From assembly GCA_021793715.1 (NCBI GenBank), contig JAJYSF010000001.1, positions 1 through 21,696 on the forward strand: a stretch of 21,696 nt of DNA, read 5' to 3'. The translations under genes and the position numbers were made by a program. Below the pieces are notes generated by a model, which saw only the letters and a program-made list of their open reading frames with translations, was not told the origin of the DNA and did not search any database. Within the stretch, counting starts at the first letter, position 1, and each line of letters opens with the position of its first letter. The stretch is from Actinomycetes bacterium. Lineage in GTDB: Bacteria > Actinomycetota > Actinomycetes > Actinomycetales > Microbacteriaceae. This document shows, in pieces, positions 1 through 7,106 of the stretch.

Positions 1-294
1 CCTCTTTGCGTCGCGCGGACGTGCGATCGCATCCACGTCGAACACGCGGATGTCGCCTCGATCCGGACGGAGCAGGCCCGCGATCATCGACAGTGTCGTG
101 GTCTTCCCCGCGCCGTTCGGTCCTACGAGGCCGTAGAACGTGCCGGTCGGCACGCTGAGGTCGATTCCGGCGACGGCCGGTTCGCCGCGATATGTCTTGA
201 CGACACCGCGCAACTCGAGCGCCGTGTGCGCCGCGTGCGCGGGCGATTCCTCCTCGCGCACGTCAGGCCTGTCCTCCCCCGACGTGACTGTCAC
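1..294 (-). CDS. ABC transporter ATP-binding protein, 5' part only
   Basis: This is the N-terminal 98 codons of an ABC ATPase that runs off the left edge. The reverse strand from a GTG at 294 has an acidic leader of about 25 residues, then ALELRGVVKTYRG, a typical first strand of an ABC nucleotide-binding domain. A Walker A motif, GPNGAGKTTT, follows near residue 53, then MIAGLLRPDRGDIRVF. The Q-loop, signature motif and Walker B lie outside the window. An in-frame TAG just upstream of 294 limits the start; a second GTG 11 codons in is an alternative. The GPNGAGKTT plus LLRPD..G style resembles ABC-2 type (DrrA/YhaQ-like) export ATPases more than the TagH subunit of teichoic-acid flippases, so membership of the wall-polymer locus next to it is uncertain. 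The substrate cannot be told from this fragment. Confidence 0.9.
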   Translation of the reverse strand, partial: MTVTSGEDRPDVREEESPAHAAHTALELRGVVKTYRGEPAVAGIDLSVPTGTFYGLVGPNGAGKTTTLSMIAGLLRPDRGDIRVFDVDAIARPRDAKR

Positions 295-376
295 CCGTAC
301 AACCTATCAATCCGGGCACGCATATCCGCGCGCGAACGCACCGTCCTGACACGGCCCGTAACCTCCGCATCCCCTC

Positions 377-404
377 GGAACTCCCAGGAAAATCCGGACG
401 CGTT
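377..404 (+). promoter_or_regulatory. Candidate ECF-sigma promoter (GGAACT-N18-CGTT)
   Basis: GGAACT at 377-382 and CGTT at 401-404 are separated by 18 nt, resembling stress ECF (SigH/SigE/SigR) promoters of actinobacteria. It would transcribe the nucleotidyltransferase at 508 with a leader of about 95 nt. The spacing is at the long end, and such short motifs occur by chance. The rest of the 295-507 gap shows no gene and no clear SigA promoter. Confidence 0.2.
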
Positions 405-507
405 GGTATCCTGGCATGAGACAAGGGATGAACTCCGAGTAAACACGTCGCGCGGTCCGCGGTGGCGGGGTTCCCGGGCGTGGCCCGTCCCGCAAAGGAG
501 TATTCGC

Positions 508-1203
508 ATGACCCTCCAGACCGTCATTCTTGCCGCCGGCATGGGCACGCGCCTCGGCCGTGCGTTGCCGAAGTCGTTGACGACGCTCTCCGACGGCCGC
601 ACGATCATGCAGCAGCAGCACGAGAACATCCGTGCCGCTTTCGGATCCGATGCGCGCATCACGACGGTCGTCGGCTACCGCGCCGAGACGATCATCGATG
701 CGTTCCCGGACGCCGACTACGTGCACAACGAGAGCTACGACGAGACGAACACCTCCAAGAGCCTCCTGCGCGCGCTCACCGCGACGGGTCGCGGTGGCGT
801 GCTGTGGATGAACGGCGACGTCGTCTTCGACCCGCGCGTGCTCGGCCGCGCCGTCGAGCTCATCGAGCGCGAGCAGTCGTTCGTCACCGTCAACACGTCC
901 AGTGTCAGCGACGAGGAGGTGAAGTACACGCTCGATGAGCGCGGCTTCATCACCGAGCTGTCCAAGACCGTCGAAGGCGCCGCTGGCGAGGCCGTCGGAA
1001 TCAACTACATCGCGCGCCAGGACAAGCGTGCCCTGCAGGCACAGCTGCAGCGCGTCGACGACCAGGACTACTTCGAGCGCGGCGTCGAGCTCGCGATCGC
1101 CGAGAACGGCGTCCGCGTGAGCGCGATGGACATCAGCGACCTGTACGCGGTCGAGGTCGACTTCGCCGAGGACCTCGAGCGAGCGAACGAGGTCCTCGCC
1201 TGA
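508..1203 (+). CDS. NTP-transferase family protein (LicC / phosphocholine cytidylyltransferase-like)
   Basis: A 231-residue nucleotidyltransferase that probably activates a small phosphorylated alcohol or sugar with CTP or another NTP in the cytoplasm. The N-terminus has the nucleotide-binding loop LAAGMGTRLGRALPKSL (residues 8-24). NGD at 102-104 is the metal-binding strand end, and AVEVDFAEDL near the C-terminus matches the second metal-binding Asp region. The NESYDETNTSKSLLRAL stretch (74-90) is typical of the LicC-like phosphocholine cytidylyltransferase family. The start at 508 is chosen because AAAGGAG ends 7 nt upstream and the nucleotide-binding strand begins at once; the open frame continues further upstream but with no family-like sequence. 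Its neighbours are CDP-glycerol transferases, so it may make a CDP-activated donor for a wall polymer (inferred). RmlA/GalU-type sugar-nucleotide synthesis is the alternative; the true substrate cannot be read from sequence. Confidence 0.85.
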   Translation: MTLQTVILAAGMGTRLGRALPKSLTTLSDGRTIMQQQHENIRAAFGSDARITTVVGYRAETIIDAFPDADYVHNESYDETNTSKSLLRALTATGRGGVLWMNGDVVFDPRVLGRAVELIEREQSFVTVNTSSVSDEEVKYTLDERGFITELSKTVEGAAGEAVGINYIARQDKRALQAQLQRVDDQDYFERGVELAIAENGVRVSAMDISDLYAVEVDFAEDLERANEVLA

Positions 1204-1224
1204 CGCCTCGCACACCGTCAGCGG

Positions 1225-1260
1225 CCCCCGCACACCGAACTTCGGCTCGCGTGTCGGGGG
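1225..1260. terminator. Hairpin terminator after the nucleotidyltransferase
   Basis: CCCCCG plus ACAC (1225-1235, one bulged base) pairs with GTGTCGGGGG (1251-1260) around a 15-nt loop, 21 nt after the stop codon. It is followed by TCCGCTTTATT, with a weak T content. This is consistent with an intrinsic terminator separating 508-1203 from the next ORF. Confidence 0.55.
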
Positions 1261-1279
1261 TCCGCTTTATTGTCTGCGC

Positions 1280-1561
1280 ATGGAAGCACACGTCACCCGC
1301 CCAGCTCGTGCGAGCCCGTGGCTCGTGCACCGCTCCGCACCGCACCCGGTGATCCGCAACGCCTCGGCCGAACCGCTCTCCTACGCCCGCGCGCTGATCA
1401 GAGTCGGCGACGACGTGATCACCGAACGCTGGGGCACAGTGCTCCCCGGCGATGAGGGCGAGATCTGTCTGTGCGGGCTTGATCCGGCCGACGTCTGCGT
1501 CACGGTGTCCTGGCGCCCCGCCGGCACCGACGAGGAACTCCTCTGGCAGTTCGTGCTGTAG
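1280..1561 (+). CDS. Hypothetical 93-aa protein
   Basis: I do not recognise this protein. It is a small soluble polypeptide with no signal peptide or membrane segment. The central part reads like folded beta-rich protein (YARALIRVGDDVITERW, then EICLCGLDPADVCVTVSW) and holds two cysteines in a CLC pattern plus a third nearby. There is no Shine-Dalgarno sequence ahead of the ATG, so the message may be leaderless or the start may lie elsewhere. It sits between a terminator and the convergent XRE regulator, with its stop only 12 nt from the regulator's stop. Codon use is G/C-rich at position 3, as in neighbouring genes. It may be real, but its length and lack of recognisable homology keep confidence moderate. 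Confidence 0.5.
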   Translation: MEAHVTRPARASPWLVHRSAPHPVIRNASAEPLSYARALIRVGDDVITERWGTVLPGDEGEICLCGLDPADVCVTVSWRPAGTDEELLWQFVL

Positions 1562-1573
1562 CGACGGCGCGGT

Positions 1574-1882
1574 TCAGTAGGTCGAGCGCATGCCGCGTCG
1601 TCGATGTGGGATCTCGGTGTAGCCGTACGGGTAGCGACCATTCTGCAGGTCGTCCGCGCCGATCCCGGCGACGAGCTCCGACACGTCGACCTCGAGCGCG
1701 ACGGCGATCTGTACGAGCGTCGAGATCGTCGGGTTGCCACGCCCTCGTTCGATGCGCTGGAAGTTCGTCAGATCCATGTCCGCACACTCCGCGAGGGCGC
1801 GAGCGCTCACGCCCGCGTCCGTGCGCGCTTTCGCAATGCGCCGGCCGATCTTCTCCGAAGCCGGTGAATGCGTGACTGCCAT
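1574..1882 (-). CDS. XRE-family helix-turn-helix transcriptional regulator
   Basis: A 102-residue single-domain DNA-binding protein. A Cro/C1-type HTH spans about residues 11-70: IGRRIAKARTDAGVSARAL, then the recognition-helix region MDLTNFQRIERGRGNPTIST, then LVQIAVALEVDVSELV. That last stretch is the classical helix 4-5 end of HTH_3. The C-terminal tail (GYTEIPHRRRGMRSTY) is basic and has no known domain. The gene lies 55 nt downstream of the phosphotransferase gene at 1938-3188 on the same strand, so it could be co-transcribed with it or have its own promoter in that AT-richer gap. Its target is unknown; the envelope genes beside it are the obvious candidates (inference from position only). 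Confidence 0.88.
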   Translation of the reverse strand: MAVTHSPASEKIGRRIAKARTDAGVSARALAECADMDLTNFQRIERGRGNPTISTLVQIAVALEVDVSELVAGIGADDLQNGRYPYGYTEIPHRRRGMRSTY

Positions 1883-1937
1883 TCATCGATCGTGTCGAGA
1901 CCACGGCGCAGACGCCTACGCATATATGAGCTAGCTT

Positions 1938-3188
1938 TTATGCCACCCCATGGAGGGAGCCGCGCGCCAGCATCGTCTGTCGCTCCTCCCACTGGCTCAT
2001 GAGCTCCTCGATCGCGGCGTGGAAGCGCGCGGTCGGTTCCCCGGGCCGCGCATCGCCGAAGTGGTGTTCGACCCACCACTGCAGGCGCGCGGTCGTGTCC
2101 GGATCCTCCTGGACGCGGGAGATCTCGCGTTCGACCTGCTGCGCGGCCTCCACGGTCAGCCACTCGCAGGCGGAGAGGTATCCTCGCTCGTCGATCACGG
2201 CGTCCGGATCGGCGGGACGCGTGACGAGCAACGGTTTGCCGGTCGCGAGGCGGTCGTAGACCATCGCCGAGACGTCGCTGATCGCAACGTCCGCGGACGT
2301 GAGCTGCCACCCCATCTCCGGATCGACGTCGTGCACGTGGTGGGCCGTGGGATCCGCGCGATTCGCCTCCGCGATGGCATCTACGATGCGCTCGTGCGCG
2401 GCGAGGTAGTCCGGATCCAGCACGCCGGTGCGCGGGTGTGCGCGATAAACGAGGCGATATCGCGGGTCCGCGACGAGTCTCTTCACGAGCGCCTCCCCGT
2501 GCGTGACGACGGACCCGTAGCTCATCGAACGACGATCGCCCTCCCACGTCGGCGCGTACAGCACGACGGTGCGGTGATCGCGCTCGTACGGCGGGTTCCC
2601 CGTCATGTGGTCGGTCTGCGGCCGTCCGATCTCGAACGTGCGCCGGTCGACGTCGTAGTCCCACAGCGTGCTCGCGAGGCGGTCCCGGGCCGCTCGCCCT
2701 GCGACGAAGGCGTAGTCGTAGGCCTTGTGCTGGCTGCTGACCATGTACGCCTTGTCGGATTCGCCGTGGTTGATGAACACGTGCCACCGGTGACCGTAGC
2801 GGAACATCTGGAAGTTGCGCCGGTTCTGGTTGACGTACAGCACGATGCGCACATCCTGCTCGTCGAGGGTCTCCTCGACACTCGTGATCGTCGGCACGTA
2901 CGTGACCGGGAGCGCGCCATCCTCCAGGAGCATCCTGGCACCCGATGCGCTGCGCGCGAGGACGAGGATCGGGTGACGCTCGCCGAGTTCGACGAGCGGC
3001 GCGTACCACTGACGGATCTGGTAGGCGTTGACGGCGCGGTCGGCGAAGTACACCGCGATGCGGTAACGGCCGCGTTCGAGCGGTGGGAGCGCGCGAAACT
3101 CCCGTTCGACCGACTCGATCACGCGGCGTCGCCTGGCCGCGCGCCGGACGAGCCGAACGGCCTTCTTCGCATCCGTGAGGAGCGTCAT
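1938..3188 (-). CDS. CDP-glycerol glycerophosphotransferase-like protein (paralogue B)
   Basis: A 416-residue GT-B-like protein of the TagB/TagF-related family. These enzymes transfer polyol phosphate from a CDP donor to a growing wall polymer at the cytoplasmic membrane face. A basic N-terminal helix (AKKAVRLVRRAARRRR) could bind the membrane. NHGESDK (140-146) stands where canonical members have WHGTPLK. YAPTWEGD (211-218) and AHPRTG (250-255) follow, then AISDVSAMVYDRLATGKPLL, the counterpart of the DYSSxxxDF donor-binding motif. The start is set at ATG 3188 by comparison with the neighbouring paralogue; a GTG three codons upstream and a TTG at 3248 are less likely. It lies 86 nt downstream of paralogue A on the same strand. 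The family is clear, but the substrate is not: the altered first motif may mean a different acceptor or donor. Confidence 0.85.
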   Translation of the reverse strand: MTLLTDAKKAVRLVRRAARRRRVIESVEREFRALPPLERGRYRIAVYFADRAVNAYQIRQWYAPLVELGERHPILVLARSASGARMLLEDGALPVTYVPTITSVEETLDEQDVRIVLYVNQNRRNFQMFRYGHRWHVFINHGESDKAYMVSSQHKAYDYAFVAGRAARDRLASTLWDYDVDRRTFEIGRPQTDHMTGNPPYERDHRTVVLYAPTWEGDRRSMSYGSVVTHGEALVKRLVADPRYRLVYRAHPRTGVLDPDYLAAHERIVDAIAEANRADPTAHHVHDVDPEMGWQLTSADVAISDVSAMVYDRLATGKPLLVTRPADPDAVIDERGYLSACEWLTVEAAQQVEREISRVQEDPDTTARLQWWVEHHFGDARPGEPTARFHAAIEELMSQWEERQTMLARGSLHGVA

Positions 3189-3274
3189 CTTCGCCACGCT
3201 AACCGCCGCGCCGGAGTCCGTGGCGCGTATTGATCCAATGCCCTGCAACCGTTCGTCTCGCTCTCAGATGCGGC

Positions 3275-4495
3275 TTACGCCGAGACGGATCCGTGCACGT
3301 CCCACTCGCGCATGAGGCGTGCGATCGCATCGTGGAAGCGCGCGGTCGGCGCCCCGGGGCTGGTGTCTCCGAAGTATCGGCGCACCCATTCCTCGAGGCG
3401 GCTGACGGTGTGCGGATCCTCGAGCACGCGCGTGATCTCCGGGATCACGTTCACGGAGGCCTCCGCTGTCAGCCACTCGCACGCGCCGAGGTAGCCGGTC
3501 TCGTCGATCTCGGCGGCTGGATCCGTCGGCCGGGTCACGAGCAGCGGTTTGCCGGTGGCGAGGCGGTCGTAGACCATCGCCGAGATGTCGGAGATCGCGA
3601 CGTCCGCTGCGGCGAGCTGCCACCCGATGTCGGGGCCGTCGTCGAAGACGTGCTGAGCCGAGGGATCGGCGTTGTTCGCAGCGCGGATCGCGCCGATGAT
3701 CCGTCGATTCGCTCCGCCGTACGCGAGGTCGACGACACCGCTGCGCGGGTGGGGGCGGTAGATGACGCGATAGCGCGGGTCCGCGAGCAGCCGTTCGACG
3801 AGCGTCTCGCCGTGGGTGACGATAGAACCATAGGAGGCGCTCGGCCGGTCGCCCTCCCACGTCGGAGCGTAGAGGACGACGGTGCGCTCATCCGGAGTGA
3901 ACGGGGTCGTGCCGGAGTAGTGGTCGGCCTGGGGGCGGCCGATCTCGATCGCCTTGCGGTCGAGATCGGCGTTCCACAGCGTGCGCTCAAGACGATCGCG
4001 TGCCGCCTGTCCCGCGATGAATGCGTAGTCGTAGGCCTTGTACTGGTTCGTCGTCATGTACATCTTGTCGGACTCGCCGTGGTTGATGAACACGTGCCAG
4101 CGACGGCCGTAGCGGAACATCTGGAAGTTCCGCATGTTCTGGTTGACATACAGGACGATGCGAATGTCCTGTCGCTCGATGAAGCGCTCGACGCCGCGCA
4201 CCTCGGGGACGTACGCGACGGGCAGCGCACCATCGTCGAGCAGCGCCTTCGCGCCCATCGCGTTGCGTGCCATCACGACGACGGGCCAGGTCTTCGCGAG
4301 CTCCTGCAGCGGCCGATACCACTGCCTCATCTGGTACATGTTGACGTCGCTGTCGGCGAAGTAGACGGCGATCTGAAAGCGGTCGCGCTCCAGCCGTCCC
4401 TGTTCTCGCATCGCCGACGTCACGTGGCGGTAGGCGGAGCGACCGCGCGCCGCCTTCCGGACGACGGCCACCGCGTTCCTCGCATCGCTCAACAC
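3275..4495 (-). CDS. CDP-glycerol glycerophosphotransferase-like protein (paralogue A)
   Basis: A 406-residue protein closely similar along its whole length to the protein encoded at 1938-3188. Examples of shared runs are RIVLYVNQN, NFQMFRYG, HVFINHGESDK, VVLYAPTWEGDR and MVYDRLATGKPLLVTRP. It carries NHGESDK (138-144), YAPTWEGD (209-216), PHPRSG (248-253) and SDISAMVYD (302-310). GTG at 4495 is chosen as start because GGAGGG lies 7 nt upstream; GTG at 4501 is possible, and the longer in-frame extension is not protein-like. It is divergent from the glycosyltransferase gene at 4554, with only 58 nt between starts, so the promoters must overlap or abut. It is probably the first gene of a transcript running through 1938 and perhaps the XRE gene. 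Role: wall or envelope polyol-phosphate transfer, inferred from family membership. Confidence 0.85.
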   Translation of the reverse strand: MLSDARNAVAVVRKAARGRSAYRHVTSAMREQGRLERDRFQIAVYFADSDVNMYQMRQWYRPLQELAKTWPVVVMARNAMGAKALLDDGALPVAYVPEVRGVERFIERQDIRIVLYVNQNMRNFQMFRYGRRWHVFINHGESDKMYMTTNQYKAYDYAFIAGQAARDRLERTLWNADLDRKAIEIGRPQADHYSGTTPFTPDERTVVLYAPTWEGDRPSASYGSIVTHGETLVERLLADPRYRVIYRPHPRSGVVDLAYGGANRRIIGAIRAANNADPSAQHVFDDGPDIGWQLAAADVAISDISAMVYDRLATGKPLLVTRPTDPAAEIDETGYLGACEWLTAEASVNVIPEITRVLEDPHTVSRLEEWVRRYFGDTSPGAPTARFHDAIARLMREWDVHGSVSA

Positions 4496-4553
4496 ACCCA
4501 CACCCTCCACGGTATCCAGGCACCCTGCCCGCTCCCCGTGGGATGATCGAGAA

Positions 4554-5663
4554 ATGCGTAACGATCCGGGCTCGATGCGACCGCGAACGATCCGGCGCGA
4601 CGCGCCGGCGGTGCCAGCCGGATCCGGAGTGTCCTTCATCATGCCGGTCCTCAACGAGCGCGACTACCTGCCGCGGGCCGTGGAGTCGACGCTCGCCCAG
4701 GAGGTCGACGGGCCCATCGAGCTGATCCTTGCGCTCGCCCCCTCGACGGACGGTACGAACGAACTCGCGCACAGCATGGCGGAGTCGGATCCGCGCATCA
4801 CGCTCGTCGACAATCCGGCGGCGGACATCCCCGTGGGGCTCAATCTCGCCATCCGCGCATCGCACTACCCGACGATCGTGCGCGTCGACGCCCACTCCGA
4901 GCTCAGCCCGGGATACACGATGCAGGCGCTCGACACCCTCGACCGCACGCGCGCGGCGAACGTCGGCGGCATCATGCACGCCGAAGGACACAGCCCCTTC
5001 CAACGAGCCGCGGCGGCCGCCTACAACTCCCGTATCGGCCTCGGCGGCGGTGCCTATCACGGCGGCCGACAGGAGGCCGAGGCCGAGTCGGCCTATCTCG
5101 GCGTCATGCGACGGGCGGTCCTCGAGGAGGTCGGTCTCTTCGACGAGACGATCCGACGCGGCGAGGACTGGGAGCTGAATCTGCGGATCCGCCGCGCAGG
5201 TTATCGGGTCATGTTCGACCCGGAGCTCGCGGTCACCTACCGTCCGCGCGAGACCTGGCCCCGGCTCGCGCGGCAGTTCCTCGCGACGGGGCGATGGCGG
5301 GGCGAGCTCGTGCGCCGGTACGGATCCCGCAATTCGCTGCGCTTCTTCGCACCGCCCGCACTCGTGGGGACGTTCGTGGCCGCGCTCGTCGTCGCGGTGC
5401 TCCGCGGCACGCGCGCGCTGACCGGAGCCTCCGCGGCCCTCGCGGGGCTCGTATTCGTCCCGGTGGCCGCCTACGCGTCCGTCGTGGCGGCATTCGCGGC
5501 CGCACGACGTGGCGCCGGGTGCGCCGAGCGGGCATGGATCCTCGCGGTCGTCCCGACGATGCACCTCGCCTGGGGCGCGGGCTTTCTCGCGGGACTCGCC
5601 CGCGGTGCGAGCGACACGGTCGACACCTCGCGCCTCGACGGGCGCAACACCCCGTTGCCGTAG
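4554..5663 (+). CDS. Family 2 glycosyltransferase, membrane-anchored (ExoA-like)
   Basis: A 369-residue GT-A enzyme that probably adds a sugar from a nucleotide-sugar donor to a lipid-linked or wall polymer on the cytoplasmic face. The domain starts at SFIMPVLNERDYLPRAVES (27-45). The metal-binding DxD-type site is VDAH (111-114), followed by the acceptor-region motif GEDWELNLR (203-211). After residue 265 come about three hydrophobic segments (268-283, 291-316, 328-347), as in ExoA-type polysaccharide synthases. No strong ribosome binding site precedes ATG 4554, so an internal start is possible, but the GT domain needs residues from about 25 onward. The gene points away from the paralogue pair and converges on the phosphotransferase at 5670, with only 6 nt between stop codons. 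Sugar specificity cannot be predicted. Confidence 0.87.
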   Translation: MRNDPGSMRPRTIRRDAPAVPAGSGVSFIMPVLNERDYLPRAVESTLAQEVDGPIELILALAPSTDGTNELAHSMAESDPRITLVDNPAADIPVGLNLAIRASHYPTIVRVDAHSELSPGYTMQALDTLDRTRAANVGGIMHAEGHSPFQRAAAAAYNSRIGLGGGAYHGGRQEAEAESAYLGVMRRAVLEEVGLFDETIRRGEDWELNLRIRRAGYRVMFDPELAVTYRPRETWPRLARQFLATGRWRGELVRRYGSRNSLRFFAPPALVGTFVAALVVAVLRGTRALTGASAALAGLVFVPVAAYASVVAAFAAARRGAGCAERAWILAVVPTMHLAWGAGFLAGLARGASDTVDTSRLDGRNTPLP

Positions 5664-5669
5664 CGCACG

Positions 5670-7106
5670 TCAGCGCGGCAACAGGCCCTGGTCGATCAGC
5701 CGTGCGACGACGCGCTCCGCGGCCCGTCCATCGTCGCGCGCGTTGAACACCGCGCGCCACGCGGCGTACTTCTCTGCGTGCTGCGACGCGTCTTCGTCGA
5801 GCGCGGTGACGAGCTCGTCCTGAGACCGGACGACCGCTCCCGGCGCGCGCGCGACGAGGTCGAAGTAGAATCCGCGCAGGCGGCCGCGATAATCCTCGAG
5901 GTCCGGCACGAGGAAGTACATCGGCTTCCCCGTGATACTGAAGTCGAACATCACGGACGAGTAGTCGGTGATGAGCGCGTCCGCGGCGAGCATGAGGCGC
6001 GAGACGTCGGCATAGCCGGTCACGTCGATCACCCGGGGCCCTGAGGCGCTGCGGCCGGGCACGAGCGTGCGACTGTGCCCGCGCACGAGCACAACCGCAT
6101 CGGCCTGTTCGGCGAGCGTGATGGGATCCACGTAGTCGACCATCTCGCTGCGATCGTCGCGCCACGTCGGTGCGTACAGCAGCACGCGCTCGCCCTCGCC
6201 GATGCCGAGCGCGCGACGGGTCGCCCCATCGTCTCCGCTCGCGAGGCGATCGTTGCGCGGATAGCCCTCGACCCACACGGGGCGGCCAAAGAATGCGTAA
6301 GCCTTCGACAGGATCCGCGCACCGTACGGGTTCTGCGCGAGCAGCACGTCCCAGCGGCGTGATTCCTTCAGCACTGCTCCCCACCGGCGCGGCGCGAACC
6401 CACGACGGTGCAGCGCCAAGCGCTTGAGCGGCGTGCCGTGCCACGTCTGCAGCACGTGCTGCCCGGAGCGCGGGACGTAGCGGCGACGCAACCAGTCGTT
6501 GATGACGAGCAGGCGCGAGACGCTGCGCGCGCGCCACCAATCGGCGGATCCCTCGATGACGGGCACCGCGCCAGGCGGCACCTCGACCGAGAGGTCGATG
6601 ACGCTCCAGTATCGCGTGAGGTCCGGGCGCACGCGTGCGATCTCCCGGTCGAGCGCGAGCGGGTTGTCGCCGGCGACGCGCCCGTAATAGCTCTCGAAGA
6701 AGACGGCATCCTCGAGCGCGGACGCGTGGACGGAGTAGCGGTGCTCGAGCGCGGCGGCGGCTTCCAGCGTCTCGATCGACGGATCGAGCGGCGGGCCGAC
6801 GCGCACGATCTCGCCGTCGACGGAGACCCGCACCTCGTCGTCGATCGACAGCGGCAAGCTGCCCGCGATCTCGATCCCCGGGATCTCGATCCGGTACTCC
6901 CCCGACGGCAGCGGCAGCTCGGGTCCGCCCCACCGTGAGGTGCGGAGTGGGAAGCGCACCTTCCAGCTCTTACCGCGACCCGTGATCCGTCCGTCCACAA
7001 CGGCACGCGATCCGGTGAGTGCCGCGCTCTCGGGACGATCGCCCTGTCCCGCGACGACGAGCACGCGCGTCTCCTCGACGATCTCCACAACGGTCCCGGT
7101 CCTCAT
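5670..7106 (-). CDS. CDP-glycerol glycerophosphotransferase family protein (TagF/TagB-like)
   Basis: A 478-residue enzyme expected to transfer glycerol- or other polyol-phosphate units from a CDP donor in teichoic-acid-type polymer synthesis. An N-terminal beta-rich region (about 1-110) is followed by the catalytic GT-B part. WHGTPLKRL (222-230) carries the family's catalytic His. GYPRND (281-286), YAPTWRDD (311-318) and TDYSSVMFDFSITGKP (380-395) complete the donor site; the usual RxHP-like segment appears as VRGHSR (341-346). There is no signal peptide or membrane span; the family binds membranes peripherally. Its ATG overlaps the TGA of the upstream gene (7103-7106, sequence ATGA), and GGGAAGG lies 7 nt before the start. 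The two genes are therefore almost surely co-translated. Length fits single-domain TagF relatives. Confidence 0.93.
   Translation of the reverse strand: MRTGTVVEIVEETRVLVVAGQGDRPESAALTGSRAVVDGRITGRGKSWKVRFPLRTSRWGGPELPLPSGEYRIEIPGIEIAGSLPLSIDDEVRVSVDGEIVRVGPPLDPSIETLEAAAALEHRYSVHASALEDAVFFESYYGRVAGDNPLALDREIARVRPDLTRYWSVIDLSVEVPPGAVPVIEGSADWWRARSVSRLLVINDWLRRRYVPRSGQHVLQTWHGTPLKRLALHRRGFAPRRWGAVLKESRRWDVLLAQNPYGARILSKAYAFFGRPVWVEGYPRNDRLASGDDGATRRALGIGEGERVLLYAPTWRDDRSEMVDYVDPITLAEQADAVVLVRGHSRTLVPGRSASGPRVIDVTGYADVSRLMLAADALITDYSSVMFDFSITGKPMYFLVPDLEDYRGRLRGFYFDLVARAPGAVVRSQDELVTALDEDASQHAEKYAAWRAVFNARDDGRAAERVVARLIDQGLLPR

Noticed and set aside
226..507. In-frame upstream extension of the nucleotidyltransferase
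   Set aside because: The upstream residues have no family similarity, overlap the divergent ABC gene's 5' end, and a proper ribosome binding site precedes ATG 508.
3189..3248. TTG start for paralogue B at 3248
   Set aside because: The added 20 residues have no counterpart at the N-terminus of the neighbouring paralogue, and no ribosome binding site is seen.
1950..4546. Two long plus-strand frames (427 and 438 codons) opposite the phosphotransferase paralogues
   Set aside because: They mirror the true genes in GC-rich DNA; their translations are low-complexity Arg/Val/Asp/His mixtures without motifs, while the minus strand shows clear family motifs.
5233..6933. 566-codon minus-strand frame across the GT2 gene and the 5670 phosphotransferase
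   Set aside because: It crosses two well-supported genes in other frames and is composed mostly of Arg, Ala and Pro, as expected for an antisense or shifted shadow.
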